Shown piece after piece: positions 1 to 5,485 of a stretch of 7,155 nt of DNA (the first letter of the stretch is position 1; each line of letters begins with the position of its first letter). The DNA comes from Clostridium sp. UBA6758. Lineage in GTDB: Bacteria; Bacillota; Clostridia; Clostridiales; Clostridiaceae. The position numbers and the translations under genes were made by a program. The DNA lies in the NCBI GenBank assembly GCA_002453475.1, contig DKGY01000111.1, forward strand, positions 5,015 through 12,169. Direction: 5' to 3'. Below the pieces are notes generated by a model. It was given only the letters and a program-made list of their open reading frames with translations. It had not been told where the DNA came from and ran no database searches.

Positions 1-707
1 GGAATTAGAGAGATTATAGTTACAATAAAAGTAGAAGTAACTTTAGTTAGTATATAGAAATTTTTAGAAAGATTACCTTGAAAGCACCTAGCTTCTATTT
101 TGTTTCTTCTGTTGGTATAGATGCTATAAAATCCATATAATGAGCCATAAAGAACCATCATAGTTATTTCTACAATTCCATAGTAATCATAGGAGGTAAA
201 TCCTTTTTTCTGCTGAAACTCAGTGGCAGTAGTAAAGCCTTCGTCTAAGGTTTCAATATTACCATTGGTAATAGTCGATAGAGTCACTTTTTTAGATATA
301 GAAGTTAGCATACTTATAACTATATTTGTAGAATATTTATTCCTAGAATTTTTATAAACTATAATATTTTTGTCCTTAAGTTCTAATAGTATAGAGTTAG
401 CAGTTTGAACTTCTTTCTTACCTTCCTCTAAAGATGATATTTCTTTAAAGGTTATATTATTTTTTGGGCCTAATTCTAAGAAATTATCTAATATAAGTTT
501 TTCTTCACTAAAATCAGAAGTGGTAGAAAGATTATTTATATATATAACTGTTTTAGGTTTAAATTCATAGCTTGAAGAAAAGGTATCACTTAAAGTAATT
601 CCAAGGGTAGTCATTAATACTATAGGGAAAATTATCATGGATAACATGGAGGTCTTATCCCTAAGTAGGTCTAATATATCATAATAAACAATACTTAAAA
701 ATTTCAT
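1..707 (-). CDS. ABC-2 type transporter permease subunit, partial (3' end outside window)
   Basis: About 235 codons are visible and the frame stays open to the left edge, so the C-terminal half is missing. The protein begins MKFLSIVYYDILDLLRDKTS, followed by a hydrophobic segment at about residues 21-38. A long, mostly polar region of about 150 residues follows, then a second hydrophobic stretch at about 174-195 (with YGSLYGFYSIY) and the start of a third near the edge. One early helix, a large extracytoplasmic loop and then a helix cluster is the topology of ABC2_membrane_3 (NatB/YhaP/LnrM-like) permeases. The ATG is preceded by TTAGGAGG and lies only 9 bases past the stop of the ATPase gene, so the two are almost certainly co-translated and form one exporter. 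Many such operons carry a second permease, which would lie off the left edge. The substrate (drug, lantibiotic, polyene, ions) cannot be told from sequence. Confidence 0.85.
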   Translation of the reverse strand, partial: MKFLSIVYYDILDLLRDKTSMLSMIIFPIVLMTTLGITLSDTFSSSYEFKPKTVIYINNLSTTSDFSEEKLILDNFLELGPKNNITFKEISSLEEGKKEVQTANSILLELKDKNIIVYKNSRNKYSTNIVISMLTSISKKVTLSTITNGNIETLDEGFTTATEFQQKKGFTSYDYYGIVEITMMVLYGSLYGFYSIYTNRRNKIEARCFQGNLSKNFYILTKVTSTFIVTIISLI

Positions 708-716
708 AATTTCCTC

Positions 717-1649
717 CTAATCTCTAAGTTTTTTGCCAGTTAAAGTTAAGAATACATCTTCTAAATCTAAGGTTTTATATCCCACATTTTTAATTTCTAT
801 GTTATTAGAAGTGAAAAAGTTAATAATGCAACTTAAATTTGACACATCCGTGCTGGAGGTTATTAATACTCTATTTTCATCAAAGGAATAATTTTTTACA
901 CCCTTTATTTCTAAAAGTTTTTCTAAAATAGATTCATCAATATCATAGCCTTCAATTTCTAAAGTTGAGTTATCTGAAATTAAAGAGATTAAATCATCTT
1001 TAGTTCCCTTTGCTATAAGCTTTCCATTATCCATAATGACAATTTTATTACAAAGCTGTTGAACTTCTTCCATGTAGTGAGAAGTATAAATAATAGTGCA
1101 CCCTTTTTTATTAAGTTCCTTTACCATGTTTAATATATGATTTCTTGACTGAGGATCTATTCCAACAGTAGGTTCGTCCATAATTATAATTTCAGGCTTA
1201 TGAGCTATGGCACAAGCAATATTCAATCGACGCTGCATTCCACCAGATAGATTTTTACACTTAGTTTTTCTATGGTCCTGTAAAGAGGTAAAATCGAGAG
1301 CATAGTTTAAACCTTCCCTTAAAGAAGCTCCCCTTAATCCATAAAGTTTAGCAAAAAAGCTTATATTTTCTTCTACTGTAAGGTTTTCATATAAAGATAT
1401 GCATTGAGGCACAATACCCATGCCAGCTTTAATTTCTGGACCATACTTATAAAGAGATTTTCCGAAGATTTCTACTTTACCCTTAGTAGGTTTTAATATG
1501 GAGGTAATTATATTTATAGTAGTAGTTTTACCTGCACCATTAGGTCCTAAAAGACCTAGAATTTCACCCTTTTCAATTGACAAGGTTAAATTATCTACAG
1601 CAATGTTATCACCAAAGTTTTTAGTCAGGTTTTCTATATTTATTAACAT
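717..1649 (-). CDS. ABC transporter ATP-binding protein (drug/antibiotic exporter type)
   Basis: This 310-residue cytoplasmic ATPase powers the membrane exporter encoded just downstream. All nucleotide-binding motifs are intact: Walker A GPNGAGKTT at 35-43, Q-loop Q82, signature LSGGMQ at 134-139, Walker B IIIMDEP at 154-160 with catalytic E159, D-loop GIDPQS and switch H191. Residues from about 220 to 305 form the C-terminal extension common in the CcmA/NatA/LnrL-type subfamily. Length is normal for that family. The start is supported by AAAGGAG placed 8 bases before the ATG. The gene lies 110 bp downstream of a response regulator and abuts the permease, so the regulator probably controls it. 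A terminator-like hairpin and a possible promoter lie in the gap. Subfamily assignment is from motif and layout only; the exported compound is unknown. Confidence 0.95.
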   Translation of the reverse strand: MLINIENLTKNFGDNIAVDNLTLSIEKGEILGLLGPNGAGKTTTINIITSILKPTKGKVEIFGKSLYKYGPEIKAGMGIVPQCISLYENLTVEENISFFAKLYGLRGASLREGLNYALDFTSLQDHRKTKCKNLSGGMQRRLNIACAIAHKPEIIIMDEPTVGIDPQSRNHILNMVKELNKKGCTIIYTSHYMEEVQQLCNKIVIMDNGKLIAKGTKDDLISLISDNSTLEIEGYDIDESILEKLLEIKGVKNYSFDENRVLITSSTDVSNLSCIINFFTSNNIEIKNVGYKTLDLEDVFLTLTGKKLRD

Positions 1650-1692
1650 TATAACAACTCCTTTGAATAGAACTAGAATATCCTATATTCAA

Positions 1693-1721
1693 ATTATATA
1701 AAAAACCTTTTCTACTAATAA
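1693..1721 (-). promoter_or_regulatory. Candidate promoter of the ABC exporter genes, embedded in the terminator
   Basis: Read on the minus strand, TTATTA (1721-1716) and TATAAT (1698-1693) are 17 bp apart. The -10 is perfect, while the -35 matches the consensus at only three of six positions, as expected for an activator-dependent promoter. Transcription would start near 1686, leaving about 37 bases of leader before the ATPase start. The -35 falls in the loop of the hairpin at 1705-1732 and the spacer covers its 3' arm and T-tract. AT richness makes chance matches likely. Confidence 0.4.
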
Positions 1722-1732
1722 GTGGAAAAGGT
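1699..1732 (-). terminator. Intrinsic terminator after the response regulator gene
   Basis: An 11-bp stem with one G-U pair (arms 1705-1715 and 1722-1732, loop of six bases) is followed on the minus strand by a run of Ts (1704-1699). It lies 28 bp past the stop of the response regulator gene and before the ATPase gene, so it would end or attenuate the regulator transcript. The stem is AT-rich, so termination may be partial. Confidence 0.7.
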
Positions 1733-1742
1733 CATAACTTTA

Positions 1743-1758
1743 TATGACTTTCGTCATA
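1743..1758. promoter_or_regulatory. Dyad ATGAC-GAAA-GTCAT, possible response-regulator operator
   Basis: A perfect inverted repeat (TATGAC, four-base spacer, GTCATA) begins one base past the regulator's stop codon. A third half-site TATGAC lies at 1736-1731 on the minus strand. Dimeric NarL/LuxR-type regulators bind such short dyads, and its centre is about 65 bp upstream of the start predicted from the promoter at 1693-1721. That is a usual position for an activator site. Binding by the neighbouring regulator is inferred only. Confidence 0.35.
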
Positions 1759-1759
1759 C

Positions 1760-2386
1760 TTAAATTTTTCCTTTTAAATAGTGAACTGCAATTTGAGTTC
1801 TATGCTTTAAATTAGTTTTAGTTAATATGTTTGTAATATAATTTTTCACAGTACCTTCAGAAATATATAGCTTTTCAGAGATTTCCTTATTACTTAAACC
1901 TTCAGCAATGGATTCTATAATTTCTACCTCTCTTTTAGAAAAATTATTCATAATAAGGTTAGGGCATATTGGAGAAACCTTAGAAAGAAGCTTATCTATA
2001 ATTCCATTTTCTACTACGCCACTTCCATTATGAACTACTTTAATGGTGTTAATTATAGTATCTGGAGAATTACTTTTCAATAAATAACCCCTTGCACCAT
2101 TCCTTAGTGCAGAAGAAATATATTCATCCTCATCGAAGGTAGTTAATATAATGACTTTGGTTGAGGTGTTTTTAGAAATTTCCTTAGTGGCACCTACACC
2201 ATTTAACTTAGGCATACGAACATCTAAAAGTGCAACATCAACAGAGTTATAACAGCAATACTTAACAGCTTCTGTACCATTTTCGCATATATGTACAACA
2301 TTTAGCTCTTCATCCATGGATAGTATAATTTTCAAACTTTCTCTTATCAGTGCATCATCATCACAAATTAAAACTTTAATACTCAT
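1760..2386 (-). CDS. Response regulator, NarL/LuxR family
   Basis: This is a 208-residue DNA-binding response regulator. The N-terminal receiver domain (about 1-120) has the acidic pocket D9/D10, phospho-acceptor D55 in LLDVRMP, switch threonine at T82/T83 and the conserved K104. The C-terminal helix-turn-helix of LuxR type (about 147-206) contains FSKREVEIIESIAEGLSNKEI and SEGTVKNYI, the expected turn and recognition helix. Both domains are complete and length is typical. The start is set by TAGGAG 6 bases before the ATG. The ABC exporter genes lie immediately downstream, the arrangement of LnrK/LiaR-like regulators controlling antibiotic exporters. Such regulators are normally paired with a histidine kinase gene directly upstream. 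Here that position holds only non-coding structured DNA, so the kinase is absent, displaced or encoded elsewhere. Confidence 0.93.
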   Translation of the reverse strand: MSIKVLICDDDALIRESLKIILSMDEELNVVHICENGTEAVKYCCYNSVDVALLDVRMPKLNGVGATKEISKNTSTKVIILTTFDEDEYISSALRNGARGYLLKSNSPDTIINTIKVVHNGSGVVENGIIDKLLSKVSPICPNLIMNNFSKREVEIIESIAEGLSNKEISEKLYISEGTVKNYITNILTKTNLKHRTQIAVHYLKGKI

Positions 2387-2424
2387 AATAACTCCTATAA
2401 TAAATAAATTTATCCGATGACTAC

Positions 2425-2564
2425 CAGCTCTAATACTCCCATCTTCTTCAAAGTGGGAGTAAAGAGCTGTTATGTCCCTGGATAACGATTTCTAAGTATC
2501 AAATAAATTGATACCAAGAATTCTGTTAGTAAGCTTCAGTGGGAGTAAAAATTCCCTCTGAAGC
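2425..2564 (-). ncRNA. Four-hairpin structured element: candidate RNA or transposon-end relic
   Basis: Four consecutive hairpins fill 140 bp. (1) Arms CAGCTCT + TACTCCCA (2425-2441) pair with TGGGAGTA + AGAGCTG (2454-2469), about 15 bp with a small internal loop. (2) GTTAT/ATAAC (2469-2486). (3) GTATCAA/TTGATAC (2496-2514), extended by TTCT/AGAA across an internal loop. (4) GCTTCAG/CTGAAGC plus GGGA/TCCC (2533-2564) with one T-T mismatch. No T-tract follows either end, so these are not intrinsic terminators. The minus strand is chosen because a plausible promoter lies at 2597-2625 and the regulator follows. Several stacked hairpins without a gene would fit the right end of an IS200/IS605-type element, whose transcript is the guide (omega) RNA of TnpB. 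They would also fit an unnamed regulatory RNA leader. The transposon link rests on general resemblance and memory; no tnpA or tnpB remains. The structure is visible, the identity is inferred. Confidence 0.45.
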
Positions 2565-2596
2565 AAAGAACTCTGTTTATATCATGGCTACAAAGT

Positions 2597-2625
2597 GTGA
2601 TAGTTCCATTTCATATCAATGTGAA
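2597..2625 (-). promoter_or_regulatory. Candidate promoter reading into the hairpin block and response regulator
   Basis: On the minus strand TTCACA (2625-2620, five of six matches to TTGACA) and TATCAC (2602-2597, four of six) are 17 bp apart. A start near 2590 would give a leader of about 200 bases containing all four hairpins before the response regulator start. Confidence 0.4.
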
Positions 2626-2638
2626 AAAATAAACACAC

Positions 2639-2660
2639 ATTAAGCTAAACTTAGCTTAAT
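2639..2660. repeat. Perfect 10+10 bp palindrome
   Basis: ATTAAGCTAA and TTAGCTTAAT are exact inverted repeats separated by two bases. There is no T-tract, so a terminator is unlikely. It lies about 60 bp upstream of the start predicted from the promoter at 2597-2625, where an activator could bind. Alternatively it is an end hairpin of a decayed IS200/IS605-like element together with the hairpin block. Confidence 0.55.
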
Positions 2661-2711
2661 AGTATATAGATTAAATATTTCTATAAAAATCCTTAAAAAC
2701 CTTTATATAAT

Positions 2712-2755
2712 AAAAAATAGCGAGATTACCCCGGGGCAGGTATCTGCGCTATTTT
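2712..2755 (-). terminator. rbr: Intrinsic terminator of the rubrerythrin gene
   Basis: Arms AAAATAGCG (2714-2722) and CGCTATTTT (2747-2755) pair fully. The stem continues through AGAT/ATCT and ACC/GGT with a bulged T, to an apex containing the self-complementary CCCCGGGG (2729-2736). On the minus strand a T-run (2717-2712) follows. It lies 8 bp past the rubrerythrin stop. The GC-rich apex stands out against very AT-rich surroundings. Confidence 0.9.
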
Positions 2756-2762
2756 AGAAGAG

Positions 2763-3302
2763 CTATTCTAGAGGGTTACAATATGGTTCAAACCATCCTT
2801 GAGGGAATTTACAAAGAGGACATACCATAGGTGCAGTGGATCCTTCATGTATATATCCACAATTAGTACATCGCCATAGGGAGTCAGAATCTCCTTTATA
2901 CAATGTACAGCTAAGTAATCTGTTGTAAAGAGCACGGAATCTTAAGTCATGCTCAGCTTCTACTTCAGCAACTTCCTTATAGAAGTCTGCGATTTCTTCG
3001 AACCCTTCCTTTCTTGCGACTTCTTCATATTCTTTATAAATTGCAGTTGCTTCAGCAGTTTCGCCCATAAAGGCATTCATTAAGTTTTCTTCTGTAGAGT
3101 TTACTTCGCCTAGAAATTCAGCAAAGACCCTTCTAGCATGTGCAAGTTCATTAAATGCAGTTTCATCAAAGACTTGGGCTACATAGTGAAGACCTTCTCT
3201 TCTGGCTTTCTCGGCATACAATGTATATTTAGTGTTAGCCTTACTCTCACCAGTAAAAGTCTTTTTTAAGTTTTTTTCAGTTTGACTTCCATAAAAATCC
3301 AT
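2763..3302 (-). CDS. rbr: Rubrerythrin
   Basis: This 179-residue cytoplasmic non-haem iron protein reduces hydrogen peroxide (and indirectly oxygen) with electrons from NADH through rubredoxin-like carriers. It is a main peroxide defence of anaerobes. The N-terminal four-helix diiron domain (about 1-130) shows the ligand set in family order: E19, E52 with H55 (ELAH), E81 and E84 (GETAEA), and E115 with H118 (EAEH). The C-terminal rubredoxin-like domain (about 140-175) has the Fe(Cys)4 knuckles C145-x2-C148 and C161-x2-C164. Length and domain order are those of classical short rubrerythrins. The start is supported by TTAGGAG about 7 bases before the ATG. The gene appears monocistronic, with a terminator on each side. 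Peroxide-responsive control is common in the family, but I see no convincing PerR box. Confidence 0.97.
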   Translation of the reverse strand: MDFYGSQTEKNLKKTFTGESKANTKYTLYAEKARREGLHYVAQVFDETAFNELAHARRVFAEFLGEVNSTEENLMNAFMGETAEATAIYKEYEEVARKEGFEEIADFYKEVAEVEAEHDLRFRALYNRLLSCTLYKGDSDSLWRCTNCGYIHEGSTAPMVCPLCKFPQGWFEPYCNPLE

Positions 3303-3362
3303 TTAAATCTCCTAAAAAGTATTATCTATATATAATATATTAGTATGAGATTTAAAGGTTAC
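3303..3362 (-). promoter_or_regulatory. Probable rubrerythrin promoter region
   Basis: This 60-bp gap lies between the upstream gene's terminator and the rubrerythrin start, so a promoter must lie here if transcripts stop at that terminator. On the minus strand TTGTAA (beginning at 3364) or TTTAAA could serve as -35, and TATATT, TATATA or GATAAT as -10. No pair is clearly best because the stretch is nearly all A and T. Confidence 0.35.
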
Positions 3363-3402
3363 AAAAAAAGACCATGAAACCTTAAAATAAGTTTCACAGT
3401 CT
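3363..3402 (-). terminator. Intrinsic terminator of the 123-residue hypothetical gene
   Basis: Arms AGAC...TGAAAC (3369-3380) and GTTTCA...GTCT (3391-3402) pair, with a two-base internal mismatch and a ten-base loop. Seven Ts follow on the minus strand (3369-3363). On the plus strand GTCT is followed by ATTTTT, so it may work weakly in that direction too. Confidence 0.8.
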
Positions 3403-3455
3403 ATTTTTCATTTATCCATTCATAAGCATCCATAATAAATCCTTACATAAAAATT

Positions 3456-3827
3456 TTATTCTTCATAATAACTAAAACAATAAAATAAGCAATTTCTATA
3501 GTGTGGTAGATCACTTTCAAGGATAACATGACCATTGTCAGGCATCTTTGAATAGAATTTTTTAGTACCGTCGTCAAATCTAATTTCTATGGTTCTGAGT
3601 CTTTTGAAAAGATCATTAGCTAGTTCATAGTCAATAGGCTTAATTATTCTCCATGTATCATTAAGACTTACATGCTTATCCTTTGCAAGTTTTACACGTC
3701 TATGAATGATAAATTTTTCTGGACCTCTAAGTTCTAGAGTATGACCTTCTGAATTTATAGCTCTGTAAGTGGGATTAGAATCTAAAACTTGAAAGGCTTC
3801 TAATGTTGATAAGTTGTATTCCATCAT
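3456..3827 (-). CDS. Hypothetical protein, 123 residues
   Basis: I do not recognise this family. The product is soluble, without signal peptide or membrane segment. It mixes charged and beta-prone stretches (for example EGHTLELRGPEKFIIHRRVK and LRTIEIRFDDGTKKFYSK) and has an aromatic, cysteine-containing tail ending CLFYCFSYYEE. DTWRIIKPIDYELANDLFKR may form a helix in the middle. The gene is convincing: AAAGGAGG lies 7 bases before the first of two adjacent ATGs, codon use matches its neighbours, and a terminator follows. The second ATG three bases on is an equally possible start. It precedes rubrerythrin on the same strand, but the terminator between them argues for separate transcription. 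No function is assigned. Confidence 0.85.
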   Translation of the reverse strand: MMEYNLSTLEAFQVLDSNPTYRAINSEGHTLELRGPEKFIIHRRVKLAKDKHVSLNDTWRIIKPIDYELANDLFKRLRTIEIRFDDGTKKFYSKMPDNGHVILESDLPHYRNCLFYCFSYYEE

Positions 3828-4060
3828 AAAATATCCTCCTTTAAATTATTTTCTTATAGTAATAAATTTACCCTTAATAATTGAGTATAATACTATAATT
3901 ATTCCATAATATAATTATAAATAAAGGAATATATTAGAAAAAATAACAAAATATACTGAGATTTAATTTATTAATATGTGATTTTGTGATATTATATAAC
4001 ATATAGATAATCTTCAATAATATATAATTAAATATTAATTTTAAATTTGGGGGAATTTAA
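3828..4060. other. Divergent intergenic promoter region
   Basis: This AT-rich spacer lies between two divergently read genes. The minus-strand ribosome binding site (AAAGGAGG) is at the left end and the plus-strand one (GGGGGA, 4049-4054) at the right. Short AT palindromes such as ATAATTAT occur twice around 3896-3920. They resemble half of a Fur/PerR-type box, but neither copy forms a full site. No riboswitch fold was recognised ahead of the deaminase gene. Confidence 0.6.
3984..4011 (+). promoter_or_regulatory. Candidate promoter of the deaminase operon
   Basis: TTGTGA (3984-3989) and GATAAT (4006-4011) are 16 bp apart, matching the vegetative consensus at four and five of six positions. 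The predicted leader is about 40 bases and ends in GGGGGA, 6 bases before the ATG. Confidence 0.5.
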
Positions 4061-5446
4061 ATGAATGTGAAATTATTAAAAAATATCTCATGGTTAATAA
4101 CTATGGATAATGAAGACAATATATTTGAACATATAGATTTATTAATAGAGAACAATAGGATTACGAAAATAGAAAAAAATATAGATATTTCAGATATTAA
4201 AAATAAAGTACAGATTATAGATTGTGATGGCATGGCTGTATTGCCGGGCTTTATAAATATTCATCACCATCTTTATCAAAGTTTATTTAGAGGAATGAAA
4301 GAAGTACAGGATATGCCGCTTTTCCCATGGTTAGAGGGATTATATGAATTTTGGAAGCATATAGACAGTGAGTCTGTTTATTATGGGGCAATGGTTAGCC
4401 TTAGTGAATTAGTACGTACAGGATGCACAACTACATCAGATCACCATTATATATTTCCAAGAAAAGCTAATGCAACTTTAATTGATGAAGAAATTAAAGC
4501 TGCTAGAGATATTGGAATAAGATTTCATGCTACTAGAGGTTCTATGAATCTAGGAAGGGATGAAGGAGGATTACCACCTTCATCTGCTATACAAAGTGAG
4601 GAAGAAATTTTACTTGATTCCGAGAGATTAATAGATAAGTACCACGATTATACAGAATTAGCAATGACAAGGATCGCCTTAGCCCCTTGCTCACCTTTTT
4701 CTGTAACTAAAAATTTAATGTGGGAAACAAAAAAATTAGCAAGAAAAAAAAGTGTAATGCTTCATACTCATCTTTGTGAAACCGTTGATGAAGAAATGTA
4801 TTGCAAGGCCAGATATGATAAAACTCCAGTGGAACTTATGGAGGAGTTAGAGTGGATAGGCAGTGATGTGTGGTTTGCACATGGTATATATTTAAGTGAT
4901 AGAGAAATTAAAGCTATCCAAGGAGCTGGCATTGCTCATTGTCCAACATCCAATATGAAGCTAGGAAGTGGTATATGTAAAACTAGCGAACTTATAAAAG
5001 CAGGCATTCCAGTAGGGATAGGAGTTGATGGCAGTGCTTCTAATGATGGATCAAATATGTGGGAAGAAGTTAGAAGAACTTATCTTTTAAATCATTTAAA
5101 GTATGGGAATACTGGATTAAGTGCCTATGAGGTATTAAAAATGGCTACAAAGGGTGGAGCTGAAGTTTTAGGAAGAAATGACATAGGGAGATTAGAAGTT
5201 AATAAGGCTGCAGATATGATTGCTATAGATTTAAAAGACATATCCTTTACTGGCTGCGAAGATCCTATAGTTGCCATAGTATGTTGTGGAAATTCTAGTT
5301 TTGTAAAATACACAATAATAAATGGTGAGATAGTATTTAAAGATGGTGTAATATTAACTATGAATTATGATAATACCATAGATAAAGCAAATAGTTTATC
5401 TAAGGACATAATAAATAGGGAAAGAAATTTAAAAAGTATAAACTAA
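4061..5446 (+). CDS. Amidohydrolase, probable 8-oxoguanine deaminase
   Basis: This 461-residue cytoplasmic metal-dependent deaminase belongs to the AtzB/TrzN/guanine-deaminase branch of the amidohydrolase superfamily. Metal ligands and catalytic residues are all present: H68-x-H70 (PGFINIHHHLYQSLFRG), H237 with general acid/base E240 (HTHLCE), H274 (WFAHGIYLS) and D323 (GVDGSASND). CPTSNMKLGSG (294-304) is the conserved substrate-side segment. HHHLYQ, RIALAPCSPFSV and CPTSNM with the LGSG tail resemble characterised 8-oxoguanine deaminases (EC 3.5.4.32), which convert 8-oxoguanine to urate. Related hydroxytriazine or guanine deaminases cannot be excluded without alignment. The start is set by GGGGGA 6 bases upstream. 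A small gene follows after 39 bp and is probably co-transcribed. No purine transporter or other catabolic gene is adjacent. Confidence 0.85.
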   Translation: MNVKLLKNISWLITMDNEDNIFEHIDLLIENNRITKIEKNIDISDIKNKVQIIDCDGMAVLPGFINIHHHLYQSLFRGMKEVQDMPLFPWLEGLYEFWKHIDSESVYYGAMVSLSELVRTGCTTTSDHHYIFPRKANATLIDEEIKAARDIGIRFHATRGSMNLGRDEGGLPPSSAIQSEEEILLDSERLIDKYHDYTELAMTRIALAPCSPFSVTKNLMWETKKLARKKSVMLHTHLCETVDEEMYCKARYDKTPVELMEELEWIGSDVWFAHGIYLSDREIKAIQGAGIAHCPTSNMKLGSGICKTSELIKAGIPVGIGVDGSASNDGSNMWEEVRRTYLLNHLKYGNTGLSAYEVLKMATKGGAEVLGRNDIGRLEVNKAADMIAIDLKDISFTGCEDPIVAIVCCGNSSFVKYTIINGEIVFKDGVILTMNYDNTIDKANSLSKDIINRERNLKSIN

Positions 5447-5485
5447 AGATTTGTGGTTACTCTAATATTACAAAGGAGTGATACC

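Larger units (their letters stand above)
2387..2762. other. 376-bp intergenic region without a protein gene, dense in secondary structure
   Basis: No supported reading frame was found on either strand. From left to right it holds the regulator's ribosome binding site (2392-2397), a four-hairpin block (2425-2564), a possible minus-strand promoter (2597-2625), a 10+10 bp palindrome (2639-2660) and the rubrerythrin terminator (2712-2755). These are entered separately. The histidine kinase gene expected upstream of the regulator is not here. Confidence 0.8.

Noticed and set aside
1498..1701. 67-codon plus-strand reading frame opposite the ATPase start
   Set aside because: It lies antisense to the intact Walker A region of the ATPase, has no ribosome binding site and no family resemblance.
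3890..3935. PerR/Fur-like box in the divergent promoter region
   Set aside because: Only half of the 7-1-7 consensus is matched at each place, and the region is almost entirely A and T, so such partial matches are expected by chance.
4012..4060. Purine riboswitch ahead of the deaminase gene
   Set aside because: The predicted leader is only about 40 bases and lacks the paired stems and loop sequences of the purine aptamer.
5125..5313. 62-codon minus-strand frame inside the deaminase gene
   Set aside because: It is fully contained in a well-supported gene and has no ribosome site.
5453..5485. Upstream ATG extending the small NGPKA protein to 68 residues
   Set aside because: No ribosome site precedes it, whereas the ATG at 5486 has AAAGGAG at ideal distance.
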